This document shows positions 46,367 to 55,474 of a DNA stretch of 64,000 nucleotides, piece after piece. Where the stretch lies: NCBI GenBank assembly GCA_963756525.1, contig CAVWNR010000009.1:434001-498000 (forward strand). Direction: 5' to 3'. This DNA comes from CAVWNR01 sp963756525. GTDB taxonomy: Bacteria > Actinomycetota > Actinomycetes > Mycobacteriales > Jatrophihabitantaceae. Under the pieces are notes generated by a model that saw only the letters and a list, made by a program, of their open reading frames with translations, ran no database searches and had not been told where the DNA came from. Made by a program: the position numbers and the translations under genes. Each line of letters begins with the position of its first letter. Within the stretch, counting starts at the first letter, position 1.

Positions 46367-48026
46367 CGCCCGGCGTCTCCCGGCGCGACGCTCCCAACAG
46401 GGCTTCCGACCGCACTCGTCGCGCGGCGCGACGAGCGGGGCTCGCCGCGCGAGTTCGGTCGGCGAGGCTGCCCGCTGGACCGCTCAGTATCTCGATACCG
46501 GCATCGGGCGAGTGCTGGGGACCACCTGAGCCATCGTCGAGACGGCGTTTGCCTTCCCCGATCAGCCTTGCGCTGCCGTGCCGACCCGGCGTCTTCCGGT
46601 CCGGCGCCCCAACCGTGCGCGTGGGCGCGGACTCGTCCTGCGACTGCTCGGACGGCATGTCCGCGGAGCGGGCGCTGGTCGGCCGGTGAGGGGTGTATTC
46701 CTCTCTGCGTAGTTTGCGGCTGGGTACTCCGGTGAGCACCGCGCCGAGCACCGTGCCGCCCGCTGCCGCAACGAGTTCAATCGACGCGCTGAGTTGCGGA
46801 GCAGGGGTCGCCGCGTACTCGCACTGCAGCAGCACGCCGGTTGCCCCGCGAGCGAGCAGTCTGGCGTCACCCGTCGGAATGACCGGTGGCGTGATCACCA
46901 GCACCACGTCGAAAAGCCTCGCCAGGTCGTCGAGACACGCCTGTGCGGCCGGTGAGTCCGGCGGGGGGAACGGGTTGGGCCCCGCCCCGGTCGTCAGGGC
47001 GGCGAAGTGTCGCTCAGGAAGCGAATCCAACGCCGACGGCAGGTGGCAGGTGCCGTTGAGAAATTCGGTGCTGCGGTGCAGCCCGTCGAGTGCGAGCGAC
47101 TTCGCCAAGCGTGGACGGTATGCGTCCGCCTCTACCAGACACACCTTCGACCCGGTCGCTCCGATTTCGGAGGCTAGCGCAACCGCAAAGGGAATGCTGA
47201 CCGGCGAGCGCGGTGCGGAGAGAACGATGACGCCGCGCAAGGGACTCGTAGTCGCCAGCGCGAGGTTGGTTCTGACGCCCCGCAACGACTGCGATCCGGT
47301 GGCGAGGGTCCGCTCGTCCACCTTGCCGACTCGGCTTGCCCCGGAGAATTTCTTGCCTAGCAGCCCGATCGGTGGCGTGCCGGTGATCTCCTCGATCTCA
47401 CGGGTGTTCCGGAGTGAGGTGTCCAGACGCTGGCGGACCACGGCCACCGCCAGTCCTAACGCCAAGCCCGCAACAAGCCCTAGGGCCAGATCCAGCGAGG
47501 TCCGTGGGGCGATCGGAGTCGCATCCGGGGTCGCCTTGCTCGTGAGGCTCACCACGACGGGAGATGTGTGGTGCGGACCGGTGGCTTCCTGCTGCTCGAT
47601 GTACGCGCCGAGGCTCGTCGCGACCGCGTTGGCGGTAGCCGCCGCTTGGGTCGGGCTACTGTCGGTCACGGCGACGTCGAGGATGACGGTGTCCGCGGGG
47701 TTGGTAACGACAACCTGCGAGGCCAGTTCTGAGGTCGACATCGGCAGGTGCAGCAGCGTGATCACCGGTTCCAGAACCGCGTTGCTGTCCCCCAGCTCGG
47801 GGTATGATTTTATCCGCTGCATCGCGAACTGCGACGCCGCATACACCGCGTTCGAGTCGCCCGCCGCCGAGGCTGGAATGACGGAAACAAATGAGCGCGC
47901 GTCGGCCTGGTAGATGCGCGGAGTGCTCCTGTTGTAGAGGAAGGCGCCGCAGAGGCCGACCAGGCTACAGATAATGATCGTCAGCCATCGATAGCGGATG
48001 GTATCCACGTAGTCGCGTAACCCCAT
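46347..48026 (-). CDS. Wzz-type chain-length protein with degenerate BY-kinase domain
   Basis: A 559-residue protein with two membrane helices (YRWLTIIICSLVGLCGAFLY; LDLALGLVAGLALGLAVAVV) around a periplasm-equivalent loop, as in Wzz. The cytoplasmic part (210-460) aligns by eye with tyrosine kinases of the CpsD/Wzc type (LRGVRTNLALATTSPLRGVI), but the Walker A is SAPRSPVSIPFAVAL with no GKS/T, Walker A' reads CLVEADAYRPRL and Walker B VVLVITPP, and there is no C-terminal Tyr cluster. The last 120 residues are charged and disordered. ATG 48026 has GGGGGAG 5 bases upstream. It probably controls chain length without kinase activity. Confidence 0.85.
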   Translation of the reverse strand: MGLRDYVDTIRYRWLTIIICSLVGLCGAFLYNRSTPRIYQADARSFVSVIPASAAGDSNAVYAASQFAMQRIKSYPELGDSNAVLEPVITLLHLPMSTSELASQVVVTNPADTVILDVAVTDSSPTQAAATANAVATSLGAYIEQQEATGPHHTSPVVVSLTSKATPDATPIAPRTSLDLALGLVAGLALGLAVAVVRQRLDTSLRNTREIEEITGTPPIGLLGKKFSGASRVGKVDERTLATGSQSLRGVRTNLALATTSPLRGVIVLSAPRSPVSIPFAVALASEIGATGSKVCLVEADAYRPRLAKSLALDGLHRSTEFLNGTCHLPSALDSLPERHFAALTTGAGPNPFPPPDSPAAQACLDDLARLFDVVLVITPPVIPTGDARLLARGATGVLLQCEYAATPAPQLSASIELVAAAGGTVLGAVLTGVPSRKLRREEYTPHRPTSARSADMPSEQSQDESAPTRTVGAPDRKTPGRHGSARLIGEGKRRLDDGSGGPQHSPDAGIEILSGPAGSLADRTRAASPARRAARRVRSEALLGASRRETPGDVSAID

Positions 48027-48111
48027 TGGCGCTCCCCCCGCGGCCAGCGCGTTAACAGTCACCTTATACTACGCCCAGCGCGCCGAAGCGCACTAGCTGC
48101 TCATCGGACTC

Positions 48112-50682
48112 TCATCGGCCAATCGGGCCCCTGGCCTGAGTGCCGGCGGGCTGGCCGATCGCGGCTGCCACGTCCGCGGGGAGCAGCAGCGGCGGCACGT
48201 TGGCTGGTGGCGTCTCGCCGGCGCTCACCTGGACGTTGTGGCCACCCTGACCGGTTGCGGCGGCGAACGCGGCCGGAGTGTTGTACGCCGTGCCCCACCA
48301 GACGATCATGTTCGACGCGGGCTTGATGAACTCGTTGCCGTCGAGCTGGATGTGCAGGGAGCCGGGCCCGTACTCACCGCTGTAGTCGTTTCCATAGACC
48401 TGTGCGTCACCCGTCGGCGGTCCGATGACGTTGTTCATCAGGGTGTCGTACTCGATGATCCACGGTTCGGTCGGGTCTGGTTGCGGTTGGCGCGGGTCAT
48501 GCCCGGGGTCGTTCGGGTTCGAGCCACGGCGACTGTCTTCGACGATCTCCACGTTCCGGCCATTGGAACTGATGAGGTTGTTCCAAATCTGCAGGTGGTC
48601 CGCATTGTTGATCTTGAATCCGTCCTGGGCATTGCCGGTAACGACATCGTTCGCCAGGATGCCGGTGCCCGAGATCTCGAACGAGAGCCCATGCGACGCA
48701 TTGTTAGTCGTGTCGGTGTTGGTCACATTGACGTTGTAGCAGGATTCATCCAGCCAAATGCCGGTGCCGAGATTGTTGGTTGAGAGGCTGTTGCTGATGG
48801 CAATTCCGCGGGTTCTTGTGATCTTTATGCCGCCAGCGCTAGGAGCTGGGTTGAAGTGTTCGTCGTTGTTGCCTTCGGCGCGCAGCCCGCTTATCGTCAG
48901 GTGGTCCGCAGTGTTCCCATGGACGCCAAGCATTCCGCTGTTCAGCACGGTCACGTTACGGATCGAGGTATCCGACACGTCGGTGGTCAAGCCAGTGGTC
49001 GCCGAGTCGGTGATCAGCACGTTTTCGATGCTGTCGCCATTGCCCTCGAGCCGAACCGTGCCGATCTGGTCGACCGACGTCGCGTAGCGGCGCACACCGA
49101 AGCCGCGCAAGACCGAGTTGGGGCCGTACGAGGTAATGGCCAGGCTTAGGTCCGTTGCGGTGACTGCATGGCCGGTCGGATCGCTGCCGATGATCAACTG
49201 TTGTTTTCCATAGTCGACGTAGAAGGTTCCCGGCTTGACCTCAGCTGCGGAGCCGACCTGCGCAAGTTCGGTATTGTCGAGCCATACCTCGTCTGGATGT
49301 GCCGCCATAGGATATTGCGGGTTGACCATGCTCCAGTCGGGGCCCGTCGGGATATTGTTCGGATCATAACTGGGAATCGAGTCGAACTGCGCCGTCCAGC
49401 CGTTGTCGACCCAGACGCTGCCGACCTTCGTCCACGATGTCACGGGCGTCGTGCCGTCAAACCAGACGACCTCACCCGGATAGGACTGCACGGTGAGAGT
49501 CTTGTTGGCCGGGATCGTGACCGACTCATGGTAGGTGCCACCGCGCAGCACGATCGTTGTGCCGGAGCCGGCGCGGCTGATGGCGTTCGCGAGGGTGCGA
49601 AGTGGGGCGCTCATCGAACCGGCTGCCGTGTCGTTTCCGTCCGGCGCGACGAACAGTGCGTTGCTAGGGATCGGGTAGCTCGTCGAGCCAAGTGGTGCCG
49701 ATCCGGTCCCGGGCTCGGGTACTGGCTGCGGTGGGGGCGTGGAGCCTGTGGGGGTGGGCGATGGCGACGTGGTCGGCGGAGCGTATGGCGCGCCGATGCC
49801 GCCGTTCCATACGGTCAGGCGGCGAAGACCGACGCTGACCGGTGCCTGTGCCCCCCTGGAGAGGTAAGGCAACAATCCGACGCTGCCGGCTCCGCCGAGC
49901 GAGCCGGGCGCCGTATCGGTGTAGCTCACCTGCCAGCCGTCTGGGATACTTTCATCGGCGCTCCAGGCGCGAACCGTCAGGTTCACCGGCCCGCTGCCGG
50001 TCGCTACTGCCTGGACCGTGATGGGCTTGTCTAGTGACACGTTGACGGCTACCTCAGGCCCGATCATGGTGTCGACGCCACCGCTTATGCGGCCCAAGCC
50101 CACTGCGACCCCCCCGGACGGCAGGAACCGGAGCTTCGCGTAGTAGGTGTCACCGTTGGTTTGCGAGCGCAACGCGACCTGGTAGTAGAAGCCGCTCCCC
50201 CCCGGGGTGGTTGTCGGCGCCGTAACAACCGCCTCGACACCCACGTCTCGCACGTTGACTTGGGGCAGCGTTGCCGAGATGGAGGTACCCGGGCTGATGT
50301 CGGAGAAGGTTGCGGCACCGTTCGCCACGCTGGTATGTGCCGGATCCGAGACCATCCAGGCTCCTCCGACATCAGCGGAACCCAGCCCGGACGTAACCGT
50401 GCGGTCCATGGCGTCGTAGGCGACGGCTGTGGGCGCGCCGTTGTCCGCACTGGCGAGACTGGCGGGAATTAGGACTCCGGCGACCAGGAGCGCACCAATG
50501 ATCGCAGCGACGCCGCCTGACCGTGGTAGGCGCCGAGTGGCCGCTCGGGCACCCGGCGAGCCTTTCGAGCAGTGCCCGGTCCGACCATTCTGCCCGGGGG
50601 CGTTGTTGTCTCGATCTGCGGTGGCGCTTGTCGGCTCTATGCCGGCGTCCACGCACGGCACAGAATCCGGTTGCGGGAACAT
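48112..50682 (-). CDS. Secreted right-handed beta-helix protein with shared beta-rich domain
   Basis: An 856-residue exported protein. A 56-residue polar leader precedes the export helix (GGVAAIIGALLVAGVLIPAS, 57-78). Residues 86-294 are a beta-rich domain (DRTVTSGLGSADVGGAW) shared with the large protein at 40468-44955; 295-335 is a Thr/Pro linker; 340-780 is a pectate-lyase-like parallel beta-helix (LFVAPDGNDTAAGSMSAPLR, then coils such as NNLGTGIWLDESCYNVNVTN). Such helices often bind or cleave acidic polysaccharides; no lyase residues can be assigned. The ATG at 50682 has AGGAG 6 bases upstream, so the long leader is real. Confidence 0.88.
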   Translation of the reverse strand: MFPQPDSVPCVDAGIEPTSATADRDNNAPGQNGRTGHCSKGSPGARAATRRLPRSGGVAAIIGALLVAGVLIPASLASADNGAPTAVAYDAMDRTVTSGLGSADVGGAWMVSDPAHTSVANGAATFSDISPGTSISATLPQVNVRDVGVEAVVTAPTTTPGGSGFYYQVALRSQTNGDTYYAKLRFLPSGGVAVGLGRISGGVDTMIGPEVAVNVSLDKPITVQAVATGSGPVNLTVRAWSADESIPDGWQVSYTDTAPGSLGGAGSVGLLPYLSRGAQAPVSVGLRRLTVWNGGIGAPYAPPTTSPSPTPTGSTPPPQPVPEPGTGSAPLGSTSYPIPSNALFVAPDGNDTAAGSMSAPLRTLANAISRAGSGTTIVLRGGTYHESVTIPANKTLTVQSYPGEVVWFDGTTPVTSWTKVGSVWVDNGWTAQFDSIPSYDPNNIPTGPDWSMVNPQYPMAAHPDEVWLDNTELAQVGSAAEVKPGTFYVDYGKQQLIIGSDPTGHAVTATDLSLAITSYGPNSVLRGFGVRRYATSVDQIGTVRLEGNGDSIENVLITDSATTGLTTDVSDTSIRNVTVLNSGMLGVHGNTADHLTISGLRAEGNNDEHFNPAPSAGGIKITRTRGIAISNSLSTNNLGTGIWLDESCYNVNVTNTDTTNNASHGLSFEISGTGILANDVVTGNAQDGFKINNADHLQIWNNLISSNGRNVEIVEDSRRGSNPNDPGHDPRQPQPDPTEPWIIEYDTLMNNVIGPPTGDAQVYGNDYSGEYGPGSLHIQLDGNEFIKPASNMIVWWGTAYNTPAAFAAATGQGGHNVQVSAGETPPANVPPLLLPADVAAAIGQPAGTQARGPIGR

Positions 50683-50719
50683 TCGGGCTCCTTGGTCGCT
50701 CGGCTGTCCCCCGCGTGAT

Positions 50720-50747
50720 GGCCGTCGCTACACGGCCGTCGCTACAC
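50720..50747. repeat. 14-bp tandem duplication
   Basis: GGCCGTCGCTACAC occurs twice in direct succession (50720-50733 and 50734-50747), 38 bp upstream of the beta-helix gene start. It may lie in that gene's promoter; no promoter hexamers are convincing here. Confidence 0.7.
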
Positions 50748-50802
50748 GATAGCAGCCATGGACGGGCGCTTGTCCAGTCCAGATTTGCGCCGAATCTCCT
50801 GC

Positions 50803-51471
50803 TTAGTGTGCGGGTCCGGTCAGTAGGACAGTGGGCTTGCCTTGCGCATACCACACGGCTACCGTCACGTCGTTTTGCTGGTTGGTCGGGATGGCGAATG
50901 CATATGTGCCGGTAGCGGAGTCGCCGGGCTTCAGGGTGCCGGAGAACGGCGTCGTGGTCGCGTGATTCGCCGGAACCGCCGGGACGTGGCCTGCACCGTA
51001 CGTGACCTGGACCTGCACGGTGTTGGTGCTGATCGGTGTGCTGGACGAGTTGCGGAGCTGGAGCGTGAACGTCACCACGGGCTGCCCCACAATAATGCCG
51101 GGCCCGTTTCCGCTGGCAGTCCCATATGAAATTTTGGTGATCTGCGCGTCGACACCGTCACCGAACGTGGCAGGTGAGCGCAGCGGCCGAGGCGCGGTGG
51201 TCACTTGCGGTGCCGGGGGGACCGTAGCGAGCGCAGACGCAGCCGGGCCCTTCGGCTTTGTTGAGCGGTTTGAGGGTCGATTGAGGGTCTTTCCGGTTGG
51301 AGTCGGGGCGCCACTCGGCATGCTCGAAGCCACGGTCGGCGGGCGCTGCCCAGTCGTTACCTCGGCAGCGCGCTGCTGCGGCCGCCCTGATGAGCACGCG
51401 ACCGCGACCGAGCACGCACCAATTAACATCCCAATCGCCACCATCTTTGACGACTGCCCAACTGCTCGCAT
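50803..51471 (-). CDS. Hypothetical lipoprotein with an Ig-like C-terminal domain
   Basis: A 222-residue protein with lipobox GACSVAVACSSG (Cys about residue 26), then a Ser/Thr/Pro/Lys-rich linker to about residue 100, then a beta-sandwich-like domain (GQPVVTFTLQLRNSSSTPIS, KPGDSATGTYAFAIPTNQQN) that resembles DUF4352/FxLYD-type Ig folds. It has no catalytic motif. ATG 51471 has AGGA 5 bases upstream. Within the island it may help anchor or assemble surface polymer; function unknown. Confidence 0.75.
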   Translation of the reverse strand: MRAVGQSSKMVAIGMLIGACSVAVACSSGRPQQRAAEVTTGQRPPTVASSMPSGAPTPTGKTLNRPSNRSTKPKGPAASALATVPPAPQVTTAPRPLRSPATFGDGVDAQITKISYGTASGNGPGIIVGQPVVTFTLQLRNSSSTPISTNTVQVQVTYGAGHVPAVPANHATTTPFSGTLKPGDSATGTYAFAIPTNQQNDVTVAVWYAQGKPTVLLTGPAH

Positions 51472-51649
51472 CGTCCTACCCCCGTCGGACCGCACGACCG
51501 GCCACCGTGTTACCGGGCCGGTTCCGTGTGTGATTAGTGTATAGGACGCACCGTAGGTACGGCCACCTCACGGCTGAGTAGCCGCTGACAAATTTGGCGT
51601 GATTGCCCCGCAGATACGGCAGGCGTGCGGCCCAGTGGAAGCCGATTGC

Positions 51650-52459
51650 CTACAGATCGTGCGCGACGCGGTCGCGAAGATCTGCTGACTCACCGTCGAT
51701 CCGGCGCAACTGTCCGCCCCACCGCGCCATTGCCATCATCAGGAACACGCCGTTGCAGGCGAACAAGGCAGCGTAGACGGCAAAGAACAGCGTCGTATGT
51801 CCAAGAAGCACGAAGATCAAGCACAGCAAACCATAATCGGTTGGAAGCAGGGCGGCCGCCGTCAACGGCGAGTTGGAGAGTCTGTTCCCGCTAGGTACGA
51901 GGGTTCCGCGACTCTTCCTCAACTGATCGACAAGTGTCACTCCATAGAACCGGGCGACCGCCACCAACGTATAGCCCAGCGGAATAAGAAGCCAGCCGTT
52001 CGCCGAGAGATCGAAGTACCGGAACGCTGAGACGAGCACCGCCAGATGGAGACCGGTTTCCTTGATGCAGTCGACCATGTGGTCAAGCCACTCGCCGAAC
52101 AGCGACCCTCCCCCGCGGAGTCGGGCCAACTGACCGTCCGCGGAGTCCAGCGCGTAGCCCACGACCAATGTCGCGGCGACCGCGATGCCGACCCCCGTCG
52201 ACGGGGGTGCTACCAGAAGCAGAACGATGCCGCAGTAGGTGAATGCCGCGCTGAGGACAGTCACCATGTTCGGCGTCAGGCCGATGCAATATGCGGCAGC
52301 GGCCAAGCGACGGCCAGCCCGTCGATTGACCCATCGCGAATAGGCGGGAGCGCCGGCCGAGGACTTCTGTGCGGTGGCCAAGAGGGCCAGCGCATCCCGG
52401 TAGCGGGTACCCGCCGAGGCCGGTACGGCAGCAGCATGCGAACTTGGCATGATCTCCAT
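51650..52459 (-). CDS. CDP-alcohol phosphatidyltransferase family protein
   Basis: A 269-residue membrane enzyme with six helices and the full CDP-OH-P motif DSADGQLARLRGGGSLFGEW then LDHMVD (D-x2-DG-x2-AR-x8-G-x3-D-x3-D). It transfers a phospho-alcohol moiety between CMP and an acceptor. A hydrophilic N-terminus of 45 residues precedes helix 1. ATG 52459 is used; ATG 52450 is possible. It is adjacent to the DUF1972 glycosyltransferase and, with the cytidylyltransferase at 34883, could supply a phospho-alcohol lipid or glycan substituent. Confidence 0.87.
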   Translation of the reverse strand: MEIMPSSHAAAVPASAGTRYRDALALLATAQKSSAGAPAYSRWVNRRAGRRLAAAAYCIGLTPNMVTVLSAAFTYCGIVLLLVAPPSTGVGIAVAATLVVGYALDSADGQLARLRGGGSLFGEWLDHMVDCIKETGLHLAVLVSAFRYFDLSANGWLLIPLGYTLVAVARFYGVTLVDQLRKSRGTLVPSGNRLSNSPLTAAALLPTDYGLLCLIFVLLGHTTLFFAVYAALFACNGVFLMMAMARWGGQLRRIDGESADLRDRVAHDL

Positions 52460-52461
52460 CA

Positions 52462-53682
52462 CTATTTGATCCGTGCGTCTGCAGAGGGCCGCGCGGCGAC
52501 GAAGCGTTCCAGAATCCGTTCGTACTGTCCGGCGATGTACTCCCAGGTGAACTCTTCGGCATGCCGCCGGCGAGCCGCGGCACTCATCGCGGCGAGCTTC
52601 TCCGGACGGGCGAGCAGCTCGTCCAGAGTAGCCACGGCATCGTGGCGGTTGCTGAAGTACACCGCGGCGTGATCCCCAGCCGTCCAGCGGTTATATATAT
52701 TGTTGTGGGCGACCACCGGGTTGCCGGCGCCCAAGGCTTCGACGAGTGACGGGTTCGTCCCACCGACCGTGTGGCCGTGCAAGTAGGCGAGGCAGTGGAA
52801 CCGCAGGGCGCGAACGTCGGGCTCGAAGATTGCGCCTAGGAAGTCGACCTCGTCGCTCGCGGCGGCCATGACTGCGCGGTGGTAGCCGTTGGCCTGCGCG
52901 TGGTAGTTGCCCAGCACCGCCAGGCGCACCCCGCGACGCCGAGCCGAGAAGGCTTGGACAAGCTCCAGGACCGAGTTCTCAGGCACCGGCCGTGCAATCA
53001 ACGTGAGGTAGCGACCCGGTTCTAGCCCGAATTTTGCCGGCACAGACGGTGGTGCATTCGTGACGGCAGGTGCGCCGTAGGCCACTGTCGACAGCTTGCT
53101 CGCAGGCGCCTTGCGGTTCAGGTAGCGAGCGATCTCGGGATGGTCTGCGATCAGGTGGTTGCCCAACAAGCACGCGATGCGCTCGTTGAGATAGAGCACC
53201 GTCTTCAACGCCGGACCCCATTTGGCCCTGGACCATTCGATGCCATCCATGTTGATGACAAGTGGGATTCGCCGCGCTCGCTGGAGCGCGTTGAAGATGG
53301 CGGTGTTGTAGCCGAACGTTAGGCAGACGTCGCGGTGTCGGGCTGCATGCCGGATAGATATCAGGTCGAACTTGGCGGTACCGCGCCAGCCGTCCACGTC
53401 GATCGGAATTAGAACGCGTTCCAGGCCTCTCCACGAGTCCTCGCGTATGGGTCCTCTGCCGTCGGTCTGGCAGTAGACGATTACCCGCCATCCCGCCTCG
53501 GCGAGGAAGAGCCCGATGTTCTGCGCGGCCGTCTCAAAACCGCCGTACGCGGCAGGGACGCCGTGCGTGCCCAGTATCCGCACCGTCTTCCCCTCGGGCG
53601 ATGTGTTGCCGCTCGGGCGGTACTCCACCACGCCGGGGCCTGCGACGACGGCCCTTCGCTGGATTACCAAGCTCTCGCTCAA
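52462..53682 (-). CDS. DUF1972 family glycosyltransferase
   Basis: A 406-residue GT-B enzyme, N-terminal DUF1972 domain (VRILGTHGVPAAYGGFETAA; VCLTFGYNTAIFNAL; INMDGIEWSRAKW), C-terminal GT1/4-type domain (LYHGHTVGGTNPSLVEALGA as YLHGHTVGGTNPSLVEALGA, ending in FTWEYIAGQYERIL). Relatives are rhamnosyl- or similar transferases adding the second sugar on a polyprenyl carrier. It lies 48 bp after the initiating transferase gene and 2 bp before the CDP-alcohol enzyme. Confidence 0.9.
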   Translation of the reverse strand: MSESLVIQRRAVVAGPGVVEYRPSGNTSPEGKTVRILGTHGVPAAYGGFETAAQNIGLFLAEAGWRVIVYCQTDGRGPIREDSWRGLERVLIPIDVDGWRGTAKFDLISIRHAARHRDVCLTFGYNTAIFNALQRARRIPLVINMDGIEWSRAKWGPALKTVLYLNERIACLLGNHLIADHPEIARYLNRKAPASKLSTVAYGAPAVTNAPPSVPAKFGLEPGRYLTLIARPVPENSVLELVQAFSARRRGVRLAVLGNYHAQANGYHRAVMAAASDEVDFLGAIFEPDVRALRFHCLAYLHGHTVGGTNPSLVEALGAGNPVVAHNNIYNRWTAGDHAAVYFSNRHDAVATLDELLARPEKLAAMSAAARRRHAEEFTWEYIAGQYERILERFVAARPSADARIK

Positions 53683-53730
53683 TTCTGTCGCACCCCACCC
53701 CGCCGATCTAACCGGCCCAGGCTATCCAGC

Positions 53731-55356
53731 TCAGTAAGCACCGGCGCTCCCGATGACCGCCCGAGCCGTCTTCCAGAGGATCATGAGGTCGAGGGTCGGC
53801 GACCAGTTCTCCACGTAGCGCAGGTCGAGGCGAACCGACTCCTCCCATGACAGATCGCTGCGGCCGCTGACCTGCCACAGGCCGGTGATCCCGGGTTTGA
53901 CCAGTAACCGGCGCCGGACGTCCTCGCCGTACTGAGCAACCTCGGAGGGAAGAGGGGGTCGCGGGCCGACTAGTGACATCGAGCCGGTGACGAGGTTGAT
54001 CAGTTGCGGCAACTCATCGAGCGAGAAGCGACGCAGCGTCCGGCCGATTGGTGTCACCCGCGGGTCGTCGTGCACTTTGAAGAGCAGTCCGTCGCTGTTC
54101 GCGTTCTGCTCCAACAAGTCGGCGAGCCGTGCTTCCGCGTCGGCGTACATCGACCGGAGCTTGAATATCGTGAACGGCTTGCCGTCGCGGCCTATCCGCG
54201 TCTGCCGGAACAAGGCCGGCCCTGGACTGGTCAGGCGGACCACCAGCCAAAGCGCAGCCAGCAGCGGCGAGAGGGCCAGGAGGCCGATGATGGCCACGGT
54301 GCGGTCCAGGGCACCCTTGAGGAATCGCCGAAAGCCTCGAAACTCGGGCTGTTCGACGTGCAGCAGGGGCAACCCGGCAACCGGTCGGATATGCAGGCGC
54401 GGCCCGGCTACCTCAGTCAGACCCGGCGAGACGACCAAGCTGGTATTGCTGCCTTCGAGCTGCCAGGAGATCCAGCGCAGCTTTTCCGGACTCACCCCAG
54501 CCGAGGACACGACCGCGACCGTGTCCGCCGAACTGGCCCGCACCGAGTCAAGCACCGAGTCGATGTCACCGTAGATCGGCACCGACCGTTCGGCGAGCAG
54601 CCGGGCGGACCCGTCGTCGCAGGCAACGCCAACCGGAAGGCAGGCACCCACGACCCGCAGCCCGGCGTATTGATCACGCTCGACCAGGTCGCCGAACGCC
54701 GCGACGGCGGCCGGCTCGCCGACTGCTAGCACGGAGGTCATTGCCCGGCCGCGGCTACGCTGGCGGTGCAGCCACTTGCGCGCGGCGTATCGGCCAGCGA
54801 GGTCGAGGAGCAGAGCTAGCGGCAGCGCGACAAGGACGAAGCCGCGGGCGATCTCAGCCTTGGTGGCGTAGGAAGCTATGGCCACGAGCGCGATCATGTG
54901 CAGGAAGGCGCGGAAGACGCGCTCGAACTCCGCCGGTCCGACCCCAACATAACGGCCCTCGTAGGCGCGATTGAACGCGACCGTTACGACCCAGGCCAGC
55001 GGCAGCAGCGCGCCAACCGTTGCGTACAAGGCACTGTCTGCTGCGTTGTTGGGGCTGCCGAGCCGGATGAGGAGCGCCGTCGCGCCTGCGACAGATGCAG
55101 CGGTTAAGTCGATCAGGACGAGAGCGACTTGGTAGGACCGCATCCATTGTCTGTGCGACGGTCTTTGACTGGGAACCGCATCCAGCGCGATCGACGCCGC
55201 GGGTCTGACCTCGGTGGTCTCGATCGATGCTGCAGATTCGACGTACGAGTCGACCCGTTCGTTGTGCCCCGGCGAAGGTGCGGCGAGCAGCCCCAAGCCA
55301 GCACTGGACTGCTCATCGCTTCCCCCGTCGGTGGCCGCCCGGCCACCCCTGAACAT
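53731..55356 (-). CDS. Polyprenyl-phosphate sugar-1-phosphate transferase (WbaP/WcaJ-like)
   Basis: A 541-residue initiating transferase that loads the first sugar-1-phosphate on undecaprenyl phosphate. About four N-terminal helices (residues 78-200), a CoA-binding-like central domain (MTSVLAVGEPAAVAAFGDLV), and the C-terminal bacterial sugar transferase domain with LKGALDRTVAIIGLLALSPL, RIGRDGKPFTIFKLRSMYAD, RFSLDELPQLINLVTGSMSL, VGPRPPLPSEVAQY and KPGITGLWQVSGRSDLSWEE. The first 75 residues are polar. ATG 55356 follows GGGGGG. First gene of the island on this strand. Confidence 0.94.
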   Translation of the reverse strand: MFRGGRAATDGGSDEQSSAGLGLLAAPSPGHNERVDSYVESAASIETTEVRPAASIALDAVPSQRPSHRQWMRSYQVALVLIDLTAASVAGATALLIRLGSPNNAADSALYATVGALLPLAWVVTVAFNRAYEGRYVGVGPAEFERVFRAFLHMIALVAIASYATKAEIARGFVLVALPLALLLDLAGRYAARKWLHRQRSRGRAMTSVLAVGEPAAVAAFGDLVERDQYAGLRVVGACLPVGVACDDGSARLLAERSVPIYGDIDSVLDSVRASSADTVAVVSSAGVSPEKLRWISWQLEGSNTSLVVSPGLTEVAGPRLHIRPVAGLPLLHVEQPEFRGFRRFLKGALDRTVAIIGLLALSPLLAALWLVVRLTSPGPALFRQTRIGRDGKPFTIFKLRSMYADAEARLADLLEQNANSDGLLFKVHDDPRVTPIGRTLRRFSLDELPQLINLVTGSMSLVGPRPPLPSEVAQYGEDVRRRLLVKPGITGLWQVSGRSDLSWEESVRLDLRYVENWSPTLDLMILWKTARAVIGSAGAY

Positions 55357-55474
55357 GAACCCCCCGATTCACGTCGTGCGAACCATGTGATGGCCCAAAC
55401 GACGTCCCCCGTTTCGATCGCCAGCGGGGGTTCTGCTCAGTGCCGTTGCCCCCCGGCCGACGACTGACCAGACG

